Source: Sphingomonas parapaucimobilis NBRC 15100
GTDB lineage: Bacteria; Pseudomonadota; Alphaproteobacteria; Sphingomonadales; Sphingomonadaceae
DNA: 64,000 nt
Reading direction: 5' to 3'
NCBI RefSeq assembly: GCF_000787715.1
Contig: NZ_BBPI01000073.1
Span: 1-64,000, forward strand
Shown here: positions 54,131 to 63,353 of the stretch, piece after piece
How positions within the stretch are numbered: the stretch's first letter is position 1
Layout of the letters: every line of letters begins with the position of its first letter
The notes under the pieces: model-generated
What the model was told of the DNA's origin: nothing
The model's input: only the letters and a program-made list of their open reading frames with translations
Database searches by the model: none
Position numbers and translations under genes: made by a program

Positions 54131-54679
54131 ATCATGGCATCCCCCTTCCTACAATGACGATAAGCGATGGATCCCTCGGCAATTGGCCGCCGTCCTTCAT
54201 GAACTTCGCCCCTGGAACGATGGTCGGTTGGTTGTCGGAGCCAGGCGGGCACTTGAGCGGCAACAGATTGGGGCTATTCGCTTTGGCTTCGGTCGCCACC
54301 GGCATTGCCGGGCCAGACCGCTTAGGAGGCATCGAACTTATGGATTCAGCCATAGCGTTCGGGGAAGCGGTGCATGGCGCGATGGCGGTCACGTCAACGT
54401 CTTCGCGGTGGCGGCCTTCGCCGATTGGCACCCGGCGGTGCGCCAGATGGTCGCGGCGGGGCGGCATCGCCTTCATGTGCATCGGCATTGCATTGATGGT
54501 GGAGCGGGTCTGACGCCACCAACGGGCGGGGGGCGAGATACTCGCCGCCCGCTTTCGCTGTCGGCAACCGCATGGTCCATGGCGGCGACATCATGGAGGC
54601 GTGTCGCGACGAACCCTTCCCGCCGGGAAAGGGCTCGCCCCGACACGGAACAGGCGCTTAGGGAGCAGCCCTTGGCCCA
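54131..54679. other. Region without a recognised gene between katE and the dps-like gene
   Basis: About 550 bases. A plus-strand frame to 54513 contains MNFAPGTMVGWLSEPGGHLS and reads fairly protein-like, but I do not recognise a family and see no good ribosome site. It could be a decayed gene. Confidence 0.4.
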
Positions 54680-55342
54680 TCAGCGCGGTGCGGGCGCGGT
54701 GCGGGCCATCGGCTGCACCGGGCGGCCGCCGTTCAGGTCCGCAGCGTTATTGGCGTCGGTCGGTGTCGGCTGGACCATGGCGCGCATCTGCCACTGATAT
54801 TTGTCGATGGCGTGCTGGACCTCCTGCAACAGGTTGGAGGTCGTGGGATCGCCGTCCTCGCTGGCCTTGATGCCCTGGCCGATCTCGTCGCTGACCACGC
54901 GGTAGTTGGCCGCGAACCAGCCGATCACCTGCGCATCGTCGATGAAGCCGCCCGGCATCTCGGGGACGCGGCTGGTGCGGACGATGGTGTTGGCGCGGCC
55001 GTCGGCCGACGCCCCGATGGCAAGCAGCCGCTCGGCCACCTCGTCGGCATATTTGGCGACACCGTCATGATGGTCCTGCAACAGCTCGTGCAGAGGGTAG
55101 AACAGCGTGCCCGACACGTTCCAATGCGCCTGCTTCGTCTGGAGCTGAAGCTGCTGGAGTTCGATCAGCGTCTGCTGGAGCGCCATGATCGAGGCACGCT
55201 GCGCCTCGCCCTGCGGGCCGCCATGCGGCTGGCTGGACAGGCTGTTCTGCGGAAATCCGTTGCCCGTCTGGATGTCGTTGGTCTGGGCGAAAGCGGGCGC
55301 GGCAAAGAGGCACGCGACCAGCGCGAGCGAAGCGTAACGCAT
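54680..55342 (-). CDS. Exported Dps/ferritin-like protein
   Basis: 220 residues. A clear signal peptide (YASLALVACLFAAPAFAQ) precedes a Dps domain, so the protein is probably periplasmic, unlike classic Dps. Dps ferroxidase ligands align as His73 (KQAHWNVSG), His85, Asp100 and Glu104 (YADEVAERLLAIG). The position equal to E. coli Asp67 is Gln89, with Asp90 beside it. It ends in a Pro/Thr-rich tail. Dps proteins oxidise and store iron with H2O2; here this would happen outside the cytosol and cannot protect DNA directly. It lies near katE but on the other strand. Confidence 0.85.
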   Translation of the reverse strand: MRYASLALVACLFAAPAFAQTNDIQTGNGFPQNSLSSQPHGGPQGEAQRASIMALQQTLIELQQLQLQTKQAHWNVSGTLFYPLHELLQDHHDGVAKYADEVAERLLAIGASADGRANTIVRTSRVPEMPGGFIDDAQVIGWFAANYRVVSDEIGQGIKASEDGDPTTSNLLQEVQHAIDKYQWQMRAMVQPTPTDANNAADLNGGRPVQPMARTAPAPR

Positions 55343-55455
55343 CGTTCCTGTTCCTTCGATAAAGGGACTCAGCCGGGGGAAATAGAGTTCGGCTCAGGCC
55401 GTCAGTCGGCGGACGGTGAACGCGACCCTCGGAAGAGGGTTCTATAAATTTATGT

Positions 55456-56817
55456 TTATTTTCCCGCGCCGGGGCAGATGATCGACACCGCACTGCCCGG
55501 CGCCGCAAAGGCAAGGCCGAAGCCGTGGAGATCGGCGATCGCCTTGACCAGCGGCAGGCCCAGCCCCACCCCCGGCTGATCGGCGCGGCCGCGATAAAAG
55601 CGTTGCAGCACCAGCGCGCGCTCGGCCGGGGGCACGCCGATACCGTCATCGGCGACCCTCAGCACGATGTCGCGCCCCTGCATCCCCAGGGTGACGCGCA
55701 CCGCGCCGCCGACCGGCCCGAACTTCATCGCATTGTCGATCAGGTTGGACACCGCCTCGATCAAAAGGCTGGCATCGCCATCGACCGGCGGCACCGGTTC
55801 GATGGCATAGGACAGGGTGATGCCGCGATCCTCCGCGGTCGGGTGGTGCAGGTCGCAGGCATCCTCGACCAGCCGGGCCAGATCGACGGGCGCGAAGCGG
55901 CTGCGGCGGGCATGATCCTCCAGTTCGCGGATACGCAGCAGCGCGGCGATGATGCCCAGCAGCTTGTCGACATCGGCCAGCGTCGCCTCGGCGGTCGCGG
56001 CAAAGGCGGCGCGGTCGATATCGTCGCGCATCCCCCGCTCTACCCGTGCGCGCAGCCGCGTCAGGGGCGTGCGAAGCTGGTGCGCGATATCGTCGCCGAT
56101 CCCTCGCATGTCGGCGACCAGCAGTTGCAGCCGGTCGAGCATCAGGTTGATGTCGGCGCACAACAGCCCGAAGCTGTCGGGATCGCGCGGCACGGGAAGA
56201 CGCTGCGACAGATCGCCTGACAGGATGCGCTCGGTCAGGCGGCGGACCGCGTCGACCTGCCGCGCCGCGCGCCGCCCGGCGATCAGCCCGAAGACCAGCG
56301 CCATCAGGATGCCCGGCACCAGCCCGACCAGCAGCGACTGGCCGACCAGCCGCATCGAAGCCTCCGTATCGTCCAGATCGACGCCGACCAGCAGGAGGGT
56401 GCCGTCGCCCATCGGGCATAGCTGGACCCGCGCCTCGTCACTATGCTTGCCGGGCAGTTCGGTCGGCGCGATCGAGGCGACGAACGGGGCGGCGGGCGGC
56501 GGGCCGGGCGGCAGGCGCGCGACATTGCCCGCGATCCGCCGTCCGTTCGCATCAAACAGCGCCAGGAACAGGTCGCGGTGCAGGTCGCGGTCCAGCTTCT
56601 CGCGCAGTTCCTCGGGCCGCTCCTCCGTTGGGGTCAGGCGGAAGAAGGTGCAGTCGTCGCTCAGCTGATGCTCGATCTCGCGCCGGTGATTGTCGTCGAC
56701 CAGCACCCAGAACACCGCCGCCAGCGCCAGCGATTGCAGGACGAGCATCGCCGCCAGCGCGCTGCCCCAGCGCCAGGTCGCCCGCGCGCGCGGATCAGTG
56801 GGGAAGATCGAAGACAT
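55456..56817 (-). CDS. Sensor histidine kinase of a metal-type two-component system
   Basis: 453 residues from ATG 56817, overlapping the regulator gene by 23 bases. Two membrane helices (about 12-35 and 160-182) bracket a periplasmic sensor domain; then HAMP (RQVDAVRRLTERILSGDLSQ), HisKA with GIGDDIAHQLRTPLTRLRA, and HATPase_c (LIDNAMKFG, RVADDGIGVPPAERALVLQR, GVGLGLPLVKAIADLHG). It is divergent from a TolC/RND heavy-metal-type pair, like CzcRS/CusRS systems. The sensor segment includes DDNHRREIEHQLSDDCTFF. The signal is probably a metal ion; this is inference. Confidence 0.9.
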   Translation of the reverse strand: MSSIFPTDPRARATWRWGSALAAMLVLQSLALAAVFWVLVDDNHRREIEHQLSDDCTFFRLTPTEERPEELREKLDRDLHRDLFLALFDANGRRIAGNVARLPPGPPPAAPFVASIAPTELPGKHSDEARVQLCPMGDGTLLLVGVDLDDTEASMRLVGQSLLVGLVPGILMALVFGLIAGRRAARQVDAVRRLTERILSGDLSQRLPVPRDPDSFGLLCADINLMLDRLQLLVADMRGIGDDIAHQLRTPLTRLRARVERGMRDDIDRAAFAATAEATLADVDKLLGIIAALLRIRELEDHARRSRFAPVDLARLVEDACDLHHPTAEDRGITLSYAIEPVPPVDGDASLLIEAVSNLIDNAMKFGPVGGAVRVTLGMQGRDIVLRVADDGIGVPPAERALVLQRFYRGRADQPGVGLGLPLVKAIADLHGFGLAFAAPGSAVSIICPGAGK

Positions 56818-57472
56818 AGCCCTGCCCCCGCACATTGCGGATCAGCTGCGCCTCACCCTCGCCGTCCACCTTGCGGCGCAGGCGGCCCATATGGACGTCG
56901 ACGACATTGGTATTGGGCTCGAAACTATAACCCCAGACATCCTGGAGCAGCATCGAGCGGGTGATGATCCGCCCCGGTCGACGCACCATATAATCGAGCA
57001 GCTTCAACTCGCGCGGCAACAGTTCCAGGTCGCGTCCGGCGCGGGTGGCGCTGCCCGCCAGCAGGTCGAGGTCGACCGGCCCCGCGATCAGCCGCGTCTC
57101 GCGCGTGTCGTTGGGGCGGCGCAGCAGCGCCTCGACCCGCGCGATCAGTTCGACCAGCGCGAACGGCTTGGGCAGATAATCGTCGCCCCCCGCGCGCAGG
57201 CCGCGCACCCGGTCGTCCAGGCTGCCGAGCGCGCTCAGCACCAAGGCGGGTGTGCGCCGCCCCCGCCCCCGCAGATCGGACAGCAGATCCAGCCCCTCGC
57301 CATCGGGCAATTGCCGGTCGAGGATCAACAGGTCGAAATCCAATTCCTCGACGAGGCTGGCGGCCGAGGCGAGACTGCCGACATGGCAAACCTCATGCCC
57401 GGCGGCGACCAGCTCCAGCCGGATCTCCGCCGCAGTTCCTGCATCATCCTCGATCACCAATATTCGCGTCAT
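56795..57472 (-). CDS. OmpR-family response regulator of a metal-type two-component system
   Basis: 225 residues from ATG 57472. Receiver domain with the acidic pair (ILVIEDDAG), phospho-acceptor Asp51 (DLLILDRQLPDGEG) and Lys (DDYLPKPFALVEL), then a winged helix (LLPRELKLLDYMVRRPGRII, VDVHMGRLRRKVDGEGE, IRNVRGQGYVFD). It pairs with the overlapping downstream kinase. The 190-base gap to the TolC gene on the other strand is the likely binding region. Confidence 0.93.
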   Translation of the reverse strand: MTRILVIEDDAGTAAEIRLELVAAGHEVCHVGSLASAASLVEELDFDLLILDRQLPDGEGLDLLSDLRGRGRRTPALVLSALGSLDDRVRGLRAGGDDYLPKPFALVELIARVEALLRRPNDTRETRLIAGPVDLDLLAGSATRAGRDLELLPRELKLLDYMVRRPGRIITRSMLLQDVWGYSFEPNTNVVDVHMGRLRRKVDGEGEAQLIRNVRGQGYVFDLPH

Positions 57473-57661
57473 GGCGGCGTGATCGCAACAGAGGCGCGGC
57501 GGCGTCAATGAAATTACGATTTAGTATTGATAGTCATTACAAGCAAAGAGCCATCGATGATCGGGAGCACCGGTATCGCTCATGTCTAAATCGCTATTTA
57601 GTCGACGGCTTGCGGGAAACGCGTCTAGCGCTGCATCATCGAATACCGCGCAGAGGATGAC

Positions 57662-58918
57662 ATGCGGATCACGGCTTTGGCAGGACTGGCGGCGATGGTT
57701 GTGGCCGCGCCCGCAACGGCGCAGCAGCAGGCGATGACGCTGGACGCGCTGGTCCAGAACGTCATCGCGGGCAATCCCGAGCGCCAATTCTACCAGCGCC
57801 AGATCGAGACGGCGGGCGTCGAGCGCGAGGCGGCGGGCCGCTGGGCCGACCCCGAAGCGGTGGTCGAGTTCGGCCAGCGGCGCGCGCAGGACCGGACCAG
57901 CGGCGCGGTCACCGGCGAGGGGCTGACCTATGCCGTGTCGGTCGTGCAGCCGATCGAGTTCGGCGGGCGCATCGCGCTGCGCCGCGCGATCGCCGACGGG
58001 CAGGTCGGGCTGGCGCGGATCGGGTTGCAGCAATTCGACGCAACGCTGGCCGCGCGCGCCCGTTCGCTCGGCTACGGCCTGTTCGCGGCGGACGAGAAGG
58101 CGGCCGCCGCGCGCGAGGTCGCCGGGCGGATGCGGACGCTGGCCCGTGTGATCGTGGCACGCGATCCGGCCGGACCCTCGCCGCAGCTGGAAGCCGCCTC
58201 GCTCCAGGCCAGCGCGATCAGCGCCGAGCGGACGGCGGCGACGGCCGATGCCGAGGCCAATTCGATCCTCTACGAACTCAACCAGCTGCGCGGCGCGCCC
58301 TTTGCCGCGCGCATCCGCATCGTGCGGCCCGACATGGCGCTGCCCGCCCTCCCCTCGGGCCAGCTGCTGGCCGACCGGGCGGGCGAAAATAATTTCGAGC
58401 TGAAGGCGCTTCGCGCGCAATTCGCCCAGCAGGGGCTTCGCGTCGACCTCGCCCGCAAGGCGCGTATCCCGACGGTCAGCGTCGGCCCCTATTATGACCG
58501 CGCCCGCTCGGACATTCGCGAGACGAATTACGGCGTCCGCATGTCCACCTCCATCCCGCTGTGGAACCGCCAGGCGGGCGATGTCGCGGTCGAGCAGGGC
58601 AAGCAGGCCCAGGCCAATGCGACCCTGATCAACGCCGAGCGCCGGATCGCGCGCGACGTGTTCGACCAGGCCGCGCAATATGAGGCCAAGCGCGAGGTGC
58701 TGGCCAAATGGGATGCCAACTCGCCGCAGCGTTTCGCGCAGGCCGCCGCCGATGCCGACCGCAACTATCGCCTCGGCGCGATCCCGCTGACCACCTATAC
58801 CCAGATCCAGCAATCCTATGTCGAGGCGGTGAACGCCGTGCTCGACACGCGGCGCGAGGCGCTGGAGGCGCTGCTCCAGCTGCGCGCGCTCAACGGCGGG
58901 GCGGCGCTCGCCCGATGA
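57662..58918 (+). CDS. czcC: TolC-family outer-membrane efflux protein (CzcC-like)
   Basis: 418 residues with a signal peptide (ITALAGLAAMVVAAPATA). Two repeats of the outer_membrane_efflux fold with long helices (LQASAISAERTAATADAEAN, VEQGKQAQANATLINAERRI) and a beta segment YAVSVVQPIEFGGRIALRRA, the CzcC hallmark. It forms the outer-membrane channel of a tripartite metal pump. AGAGGATGAC precedes the ATG. Its stop overlaps the RND gene start (ATGA). No membrane fusion protein (CzcB) lies between or after, which is unusual. Confidence 0.88.
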   Translation: MRITALAGLAAMVVAAPATAQQQAMTLDALVQNVIAGNPERQFYQRQIETAGVEREAAGRWADPEAVVEFGQRRAQDRTSGAVTGEGLTYAVSVVQPIEFGGRIALRRAIADGQVGLARIGLQQFDATLAARARSLGYGLFAADEKAAAAREVAGRMRTLARVIVARDPAGPSPQLEAASLQASAISAERTAATADAEANSILYELNQLRGAPFAARIRIVRPDMALPALPSGQLLADRAGENNFELKALRAQFAQQGLRVDLARKARIPTVSVGPYYDRARSDIRETNYGVRMSTSIPLWNRQAGDVAVEQGKQAQANATLINAERRIARDVFDQAAQYEAKREVLAKWDANSPQRFAQAAADADRNYRLGAIPLTTYTQIQQSYVEAVNAVLDTRREALEALLQLRALNGGAALAR

Positions 58919-61900
58919 AGCGCTGGCTCGATCTCGTCACCCGCCACCGGCTGGGCGTCGCGCTGGTCGCCGCACTGATCGCGGCGATCGGGCTGTGGTC
59001 CTTCGCCAGTCTCCAGATCGACGCCATCCCCGACATCACCGGGGTTCAGGTGCAGATCAACACCACGGTCCCGGCGCTGGCGCCCGAGGAGATCGAGCGG
59101 CTGGTGACCCTGCCCATCGAACGCGCCATGGGCGGCCAGCCGGGGCTGGACCAGACGCGCTCACTGACCAAGACCGGGCTGAGCCAGGTGACGCTTCTCT
59201 ACAAGGACGGCACCGACCAGCTGAAGGCGCGCCAGCTCGTCACCGAGCGGCTGGCGGCGGTGCGTGACCAGTTGCCCGCGGGCAGCACGCCGCAGCTGGC
59301 GCCGATCACCACCGGGCTGGGCGAGATCTTCTACTATACGCTAGAATGGCAAAAGCCGCCGCCGGGGCTGAACCCGCAAGCCCAGCTGATGGCGCTGTAC
59401 GAGGCGCAGGAATATACCGTGCGGCCGATGCTACGCGCCGTGGCGGGGGTCGCCGACGTCAATTCCAATGGCGGGCTGGAGGAGCAATATGTCGTCGAGC
59501 CCGATCCGGTCCGGCTGACGTTGCACGGCGTCACCGCGGGCGAGCTGGCCGCGGCGGTCGCCCGGAATGTCGAGAATGCGGGCGGCGGCATCATCCGGCG
59601 CGGGGCGGAACGCTTCACCGTGCGCACCGATGCCCGCGTGATGACCGCTGAGCAGATCGCCGCCATCCCGGTCAAGTTCGCCGGCGGCGTCCTGCCGCTG
59701 CAGGTGCGCGATCTCGCCAAGGTCGTCACGGGTGCCGCCCCGCGTCAGGGTGCCGCGACCCAGAATGGCCGCGAGACGGTGCTGGGCACGGTCATGATGC
59801 TGGTGGGGCAGAACAGCCGCGAGACCGCACTGCGCGTACAGGGTGCGCTGCCCGACATCTCGGCCGCGCTGCCCAAGGGCATGGTGATCGACCGGCAATA
59901 TAGGCGCGCCGATCTGGTCGATCAGACGATCCACACGGTCGAGCGCAATCTGGGCGAAGGCGCGCTGCTGGTCGCGATCGTCCTGCTGTTCGTGATGGGC
60001 AACTGGCGCGCCGCGCTGATCGTGGCGCTGGTCATCCCACTCGCATTCCTCGTGACGGTCAGCGGGATGCACGCCATCGGGCTGTCGGGCAATCTGATGA
60101 GCCTGGGCGCACTCGACTTCGGGTTGATCGTCGATGGCGCGATCGTGGTGGTCGAGAACAGCCTGCGCCTGCTGGCCCTGCGCCGCGCCGAAAAGGGCGA
60201 GGAGCTGACCCCGGACGAGCGACGCGACACGGTGGCCCATGCCGCCCGCATGGTCGCGCGGCCGACCTTTTTCGGGATCGCGATCATCGCCCTGGTCTAT
60301 GTCCCCGTGCTCAGCCTGGGCGGGGTCGAGGGCAAGCTGTTCCAGCCCATGGCGCAGGCGGTGATTCTGGCGATCGTCGCGGGGCTGCTCTGGACCTTCA
60401 CCATCGTACCGATGCTCTCGGCCTGGGCGTTGCGCACACCCGGCCGCCCGCATGGCGAGGATGCACCCAAGGGCTTCGTCGCGGTGGCCGCGCGGGTCTA
60501 TACCCCGGTGCTGGAACGCTCGCTGCGTCACCCGGCGCTCCTCGTCATCGGGGCGCTGATGCTGCTGGTGGCGGCATTCCTCGCCTTCAAGACGCTGGGC
60601 TCGCAATTCACGCCGCAGCTGGACGAGGGGGCGATCACCGCCATGGTCTATCGCCCGGTCGGCATGTCGCTGGAACAAAGCCTCGCGATCGAGCAGGCGA
60701 CCGAGCGCGCCATCCGCCGCGCCTATCCCCAGGTCAGCCATACCTTCTCGCGCATCGGCACCAGCGAGGTTGCGACCGACCCGATGCCGCCCAACGAGAA
60801 TGACCTCTATATCTTCTACAAGCCGATCAAGGACTGGCCGACCGGCGAAGGGCGCCCACGCACCAAACAGGAACTGATCGCCGGGATCGAGAAGGTCGCG
60901 CATCAGGTCTATAAGGGCCAGAATTTCGCGTTCGCCCAGCCCATCGAAATGCGCTTCAACGAGATGCTGGAGGGCGTGCGCGCCGACGTCTCGGTCAAGA
61001 TCTACGGCGACGATTACGACGTGCTGGAACGTGCCGCCGGACAGGCCAAGGCGATCCTCGAAAAGCTGCCCGGCACCGAGGGTGTCGAGTTCGAGACGGC
61101 GGGGCGGCCCAAGAGCATCGTGGTCGAGCTGGACCGCGCCGCGCTGATCCGCCTCAACCTCGGCGCACAGGCTGTCAACGACGCGATCCGGGATGCGCTG
61201 GCCGGGGCAGAGGTCGGCTTCATCCCGCACGGCCCCGCACGCCACGCCATCGTGATCCGTATGCCCGATTCGCTGCGCGCCGATCCGGCGGCGATCCTGG
61301 CCCTGCCCTTGCGCGTCGGCGAATACGGCATGGTGCCGCTGTCCCGCGTCGCCCGGCTGAAGGAAACGCGCATCGTCGAGCCGATCCTGCACGACGACAC
61401 CAATCGCCGCGCCGCGCTGATGGTCAATCTGTCGACCAGCGACCTGGCGGGCTATGTCCAGCGCGCCCAGGCCGCGATCGATGGACAGGTCAAGCTGCCG
61501 CCGGGCTATCGCATCGCATTCGGCGGGCAATATCACCAGCTGGAGGCCGCGCAGAAACGCCTGTCGATCGTCGTGCCCGCCGCGCTGATCCTGATCTTCG
61601 CACTCGTCTATGCCGCGCTGGGCAGCGTGCGGGAGGCCGCGATCGTCTATACCGGCATCCCGTTCGCGATGACCGGCGGCGTGCTGGCGCTATGGTTGCG
61701 CGGCATGCCCTTTTCGATCACCGCGGCGATCGGCTTCATCGCGCTGTCGGGCATCGCGATGCTCAACGGGCTGGTACTGATCGACCATATCAACGCGCTT
61801 CGCGACGGGCGCGAGGGCGACCCCCTGCCAGCCGAGGACGCCGTGCGGCGCGGCGCGCACGACCGGCTGCGCCCCGTCCTTTCGACTGCGCTGGTGGCGT

Positions 61901-62085
61901 CGGTCGGCTTTATCCCCATGGCGATCGCCACCGGCCAGGGTGCGGAGGTGCAACGGCCGCTGGCCACCGTGGTGATCGGCGGAATCATCACCTCGACGAT
62001 CCTGACGCTGGTGCTGCTGCCCAGCCTCTATGCGTGGGTCGAACGTCGCCGCCGCCCTGTATGGCGTGAAGCGGTTCCCGCCTGA
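58915..62085 (+). CDS. czcA: Heavy-metal-type RND efflux pump (CzcA/CusA family)
   Basis: 1056 residues, start set by the ATGA overlap with the TolC gene. RND layout: TM1 (HRLGVALVAALIAAIGLWSF), periplasmic porter domain, TM2-6, second porter domain, TM8-12. The HME signature DFGLIVDGAIVVVEN in TM4 carries the proton-relay acidic residues and marks the heavy-metal subfamily. PDITGVQVQINTTVPALAPE after TM1 is also typical. It would export divalent or monovalent metal ions through the TolC partner. Coupled upstream to czcC, with a divergent two-component system. A transposase scrap begins right after its stop. Confidence 0.93.
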   Translation: MKRWLDLVTRHRLGVALVAALIAAIGLWSFASLQIDAIPDITGVQVQINTTVPALAPEEIERLVTLPIERAMGGQPGLDQTRSLTKTGLSQVTLLYKDGTDQLKARQLVTERLAAVRDQLPAGSTPQLAPITTGLGEIFYYTLEWQKPPPGLNPQAQLMALYEAQEYTVRPMLRAVAGVADVNSNGGLEEQYVVEPDPVRLTLHGVTAGELAAAVARNVENAGGGIIRRGAERFTVRTDARVMTAEQIAAIPVKFAGGVLPLQVRDLAKVVTGAAPRQGAATQNGRETVLGTVMMLVGQNSRETALRVQGALPDISAALPKGMVIDRQYRRADLVDQTIHTVERNLGEGALLVAIVLLFVMGNWRAALIVALVIPLAFLVTVSGMHAIGLSGNLMSLGALDFGLIVDGAIVVVENSLRLLALRRAEKGEELTPDERRDTVAHAARMVARPTFFGIAIIALVYVPVLSLGGVEGKLFQPMAQAVILAIVAGLLWTFTIVPMLSAWALRTPGRPHGEDAPKGFVAVAARVYTPVLERSLRHPALLVIGALMLLVAAFLAFKTLGSQFTPQLDEGAITAMVYRPVGMSLEQSLAIEQATERAIRRAYPQVSHTFSRIGTSEVATDPMPPNENDLYIFYKPIKDWPTGEGRPRTKQELIAGIEKVAHQVYKGQNFAFAQPIEMRFNEMLEGVRADVSVKIYGDDYDVLERAAGQAKAILEKLPGTEGVEFETAGRPKSIVVELDRAALIRLNLGAQAVNDAIRDALAGAEVGFIPHGPARHAIVIRMPDSLRADPAAILALPLRVGEYGMVPLSRVARLKETRIVEPILHDDTNRRAALMVNLSTSDLAGYVQRAQAAIDGQVKLPPGYRIAFGGQYHQLEAAQKRLSIVVPAALILIFALVYAALGSVREAAIVYTGIPFAMTGGVLALWLRGMPFSITAAIGFIALSGIAMLNGLVLIDHINALRDGREGDPLPAEDAVRRGAHDRLRPVLSTALVASVGFIPMAIATGQGAEVQRPLATVVIGGIITSTILTLVLLPSLYAWVERRRRPVWREAVPA

Positions 62086-62095
62086 GCCGGCGCAC

Positions 62096-62250
62096 TGGCC
62101 TCGACCGCCTGGCGGGCGGCGGCGCTCCTGTAGGCGGGCAGGTTGTCGAGGATCACGACTTCGCCGGGTTTGAGCGTCGGAGCGATACGGGCTGCGAACC
62201 ACGCCCCGGTCATGGGGCCGTCGCTGCCCATGCAGGCCGTGTCGGGGGCA
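62096..62250 (-). pseudogene. IS630-family transposase scrap
   Basis: Reads SDGPMTGAWFAARIAPTLKP, GEVVILDNLPAYRSAAARQA and VEA, the middle of the IS630 DDE domain (DNL contains a catalytic Asp). Both ends are missing. It starts 10 bases after the czcA stop. Confidence 0.72.
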
Positions 62251-62720
62251 AAGGCACCATGCCGCGCTCCGTTTCGAGCGTCCGTCCAGGCGGCGTCGCA
62301 AGCCTGGTGGACGGCGCACCAAAAGAGATGACCGATCCGATCTCGCTGCGCGCAAGCCCTGCCATTCTGCGCGACATGGACGTCGGTTCGCGCGAGATGT
62401 TTGCGGCGATGGAGCGCGTCGGCGTTGCGCTTCCTGTTCGGCATGACGCTCCACCTGCCGGACCTGTCGCACAAACGGGTGAGGGCACCACGGCCCTGGG
62501 CAGCAATTACCAGGCATCAACCACTGGGCCGCGCCCGTTATGGCCTATCGCGTCGGCCAGCAACTTCCCTTGGCCGCAAGCATAGGGCAAGGCTGCCAAG
62601 GAAAGGTCGGATTGTCAGGCATTCGGCATCATATTGCCCAATGGCCGCCAGAAGGAGGAACAGGGCTGGCCGATCAGGCTGATCACCATTCCTTCCGGAC
62701 GTTCGGGTCCCAGGAAAGAA
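62251..62720. other. Intergenic region between the IS630 scrap and tRNA-Val
   Basis: About 470 bases. Small open frames occur on both strands but none resembles a protein I know. It may be further IS-derived DNA. No terminator is obvious for the tRNA, which is read leftward into it. Confidence 0.4.
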
Positions 62721-62795
62721 TGGTGGGCGCGACAGGGATTGAACCTGTGACCCCACCCGTGTGAAGGGTGTGCTCTACCGCTGAGCTACGCGCCC
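62721..62795 (-). tRNA. tRNA-Val (anticodon CAC), CCA encoded
   Basis: The minus strand begins GGGCGCGTAGCTCAGCGG at 62795. The acceptor stem GGGCGCG pairs with CGCGCCC. The anticodon stem CACCC/GGGTG encloses TTCACAC, anticodon CAC (reads GUG, Val). The T arm is ACAGG-TTCAATC-CCTGT, and the encoded 3' end is A-CCA at 62721-62724. All arms pair. Confidence 0.95.
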
Positions 62796-62855
62796 GTAAC
62801 CGGGAGACGGGCCTTTAGGCGGCGATCCGCCGCCTGTCCAGCCCAAAATTTCGGA

Positions 62856-63128
62856 TTAGTTGACCGAGTCCTTCAACAGCTTGCCCGGCTTGAACTTGGG
62901 CTGCGACGAGGCCTTGATGGTCATCGGCTCGCCGGTGCGCGGGTTGCGGCCGGTCGAGGCCTTGCGCTTGGAAACCGAGAAAGTCCCGAAGCCGACGAGG
63001 CGGACTTCATCGCCCTTCTTCAGGGCCGCGGTGATCGACTCAAACACGGCATCGACCGCCTTGACCGCATCGCCGCGGGCCAGGCCCGAGGAGTCGGCGA
63101 CGGTAGCGATCAGCTCCTGCTTGTTCAT
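62856..63128 (-). CDS. hupB: DNA-binding protein HU
   Basis: 90 residues, start preceded by AGGGGG. A complete HU/IHF fold: MNKQELIATVADSSGL, KKGDEVRLVGFGTFSVSKR, and the DNA-binding arm RKASTGRNPRTGEPMTIKAS with the conserved RNP tip. HU bends DNA and organises the nucleoid. It follows lon on the same strand, as in many proteobacteria. Confidence 0.97.
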   Translation of the reverse strand: MNKQELIATVADSSGLARGDAVKAVDAVFESITAALKKGDEVRLVGFGTFSVSKRKASTGRNPRTGEPMTIKASSQPKFKPGKLLKDSVN

Positions 63129-63307
63129 TCCATAACCCCCTATGATTTCATCGAGAAAACGACACGGGACTCGGTGCCGCCCAAATATTAAAGCAACGAT
63201 AATGACGCGGCAGGCGGTGCTGTCAAACCCCGCCCTTATCCCCCATCCTTACCCAAAGCGAAGCATGGCGCAAACAGAAGCACATGTCATCATCATGACA
63301 TCGTTTG

Positions 63308-63338
63308 AAAAAGGCCGCCGATCCTTCGACCGGCGGCC
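63308..63338 (-). terminator. Rho-independent terminator of lon
   Basis: On the minus strand GGCCGCCG, a 10-base loop and CGGCGGCC are followed by five T (AAAAA at 63308-63312 on the plus strand). It lies 15 bases after the lon stop, so hupB must have its own promoter. Confidence 0.88.
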
Positions 63339-63353
63339 CTGCCCTTGCGACGA

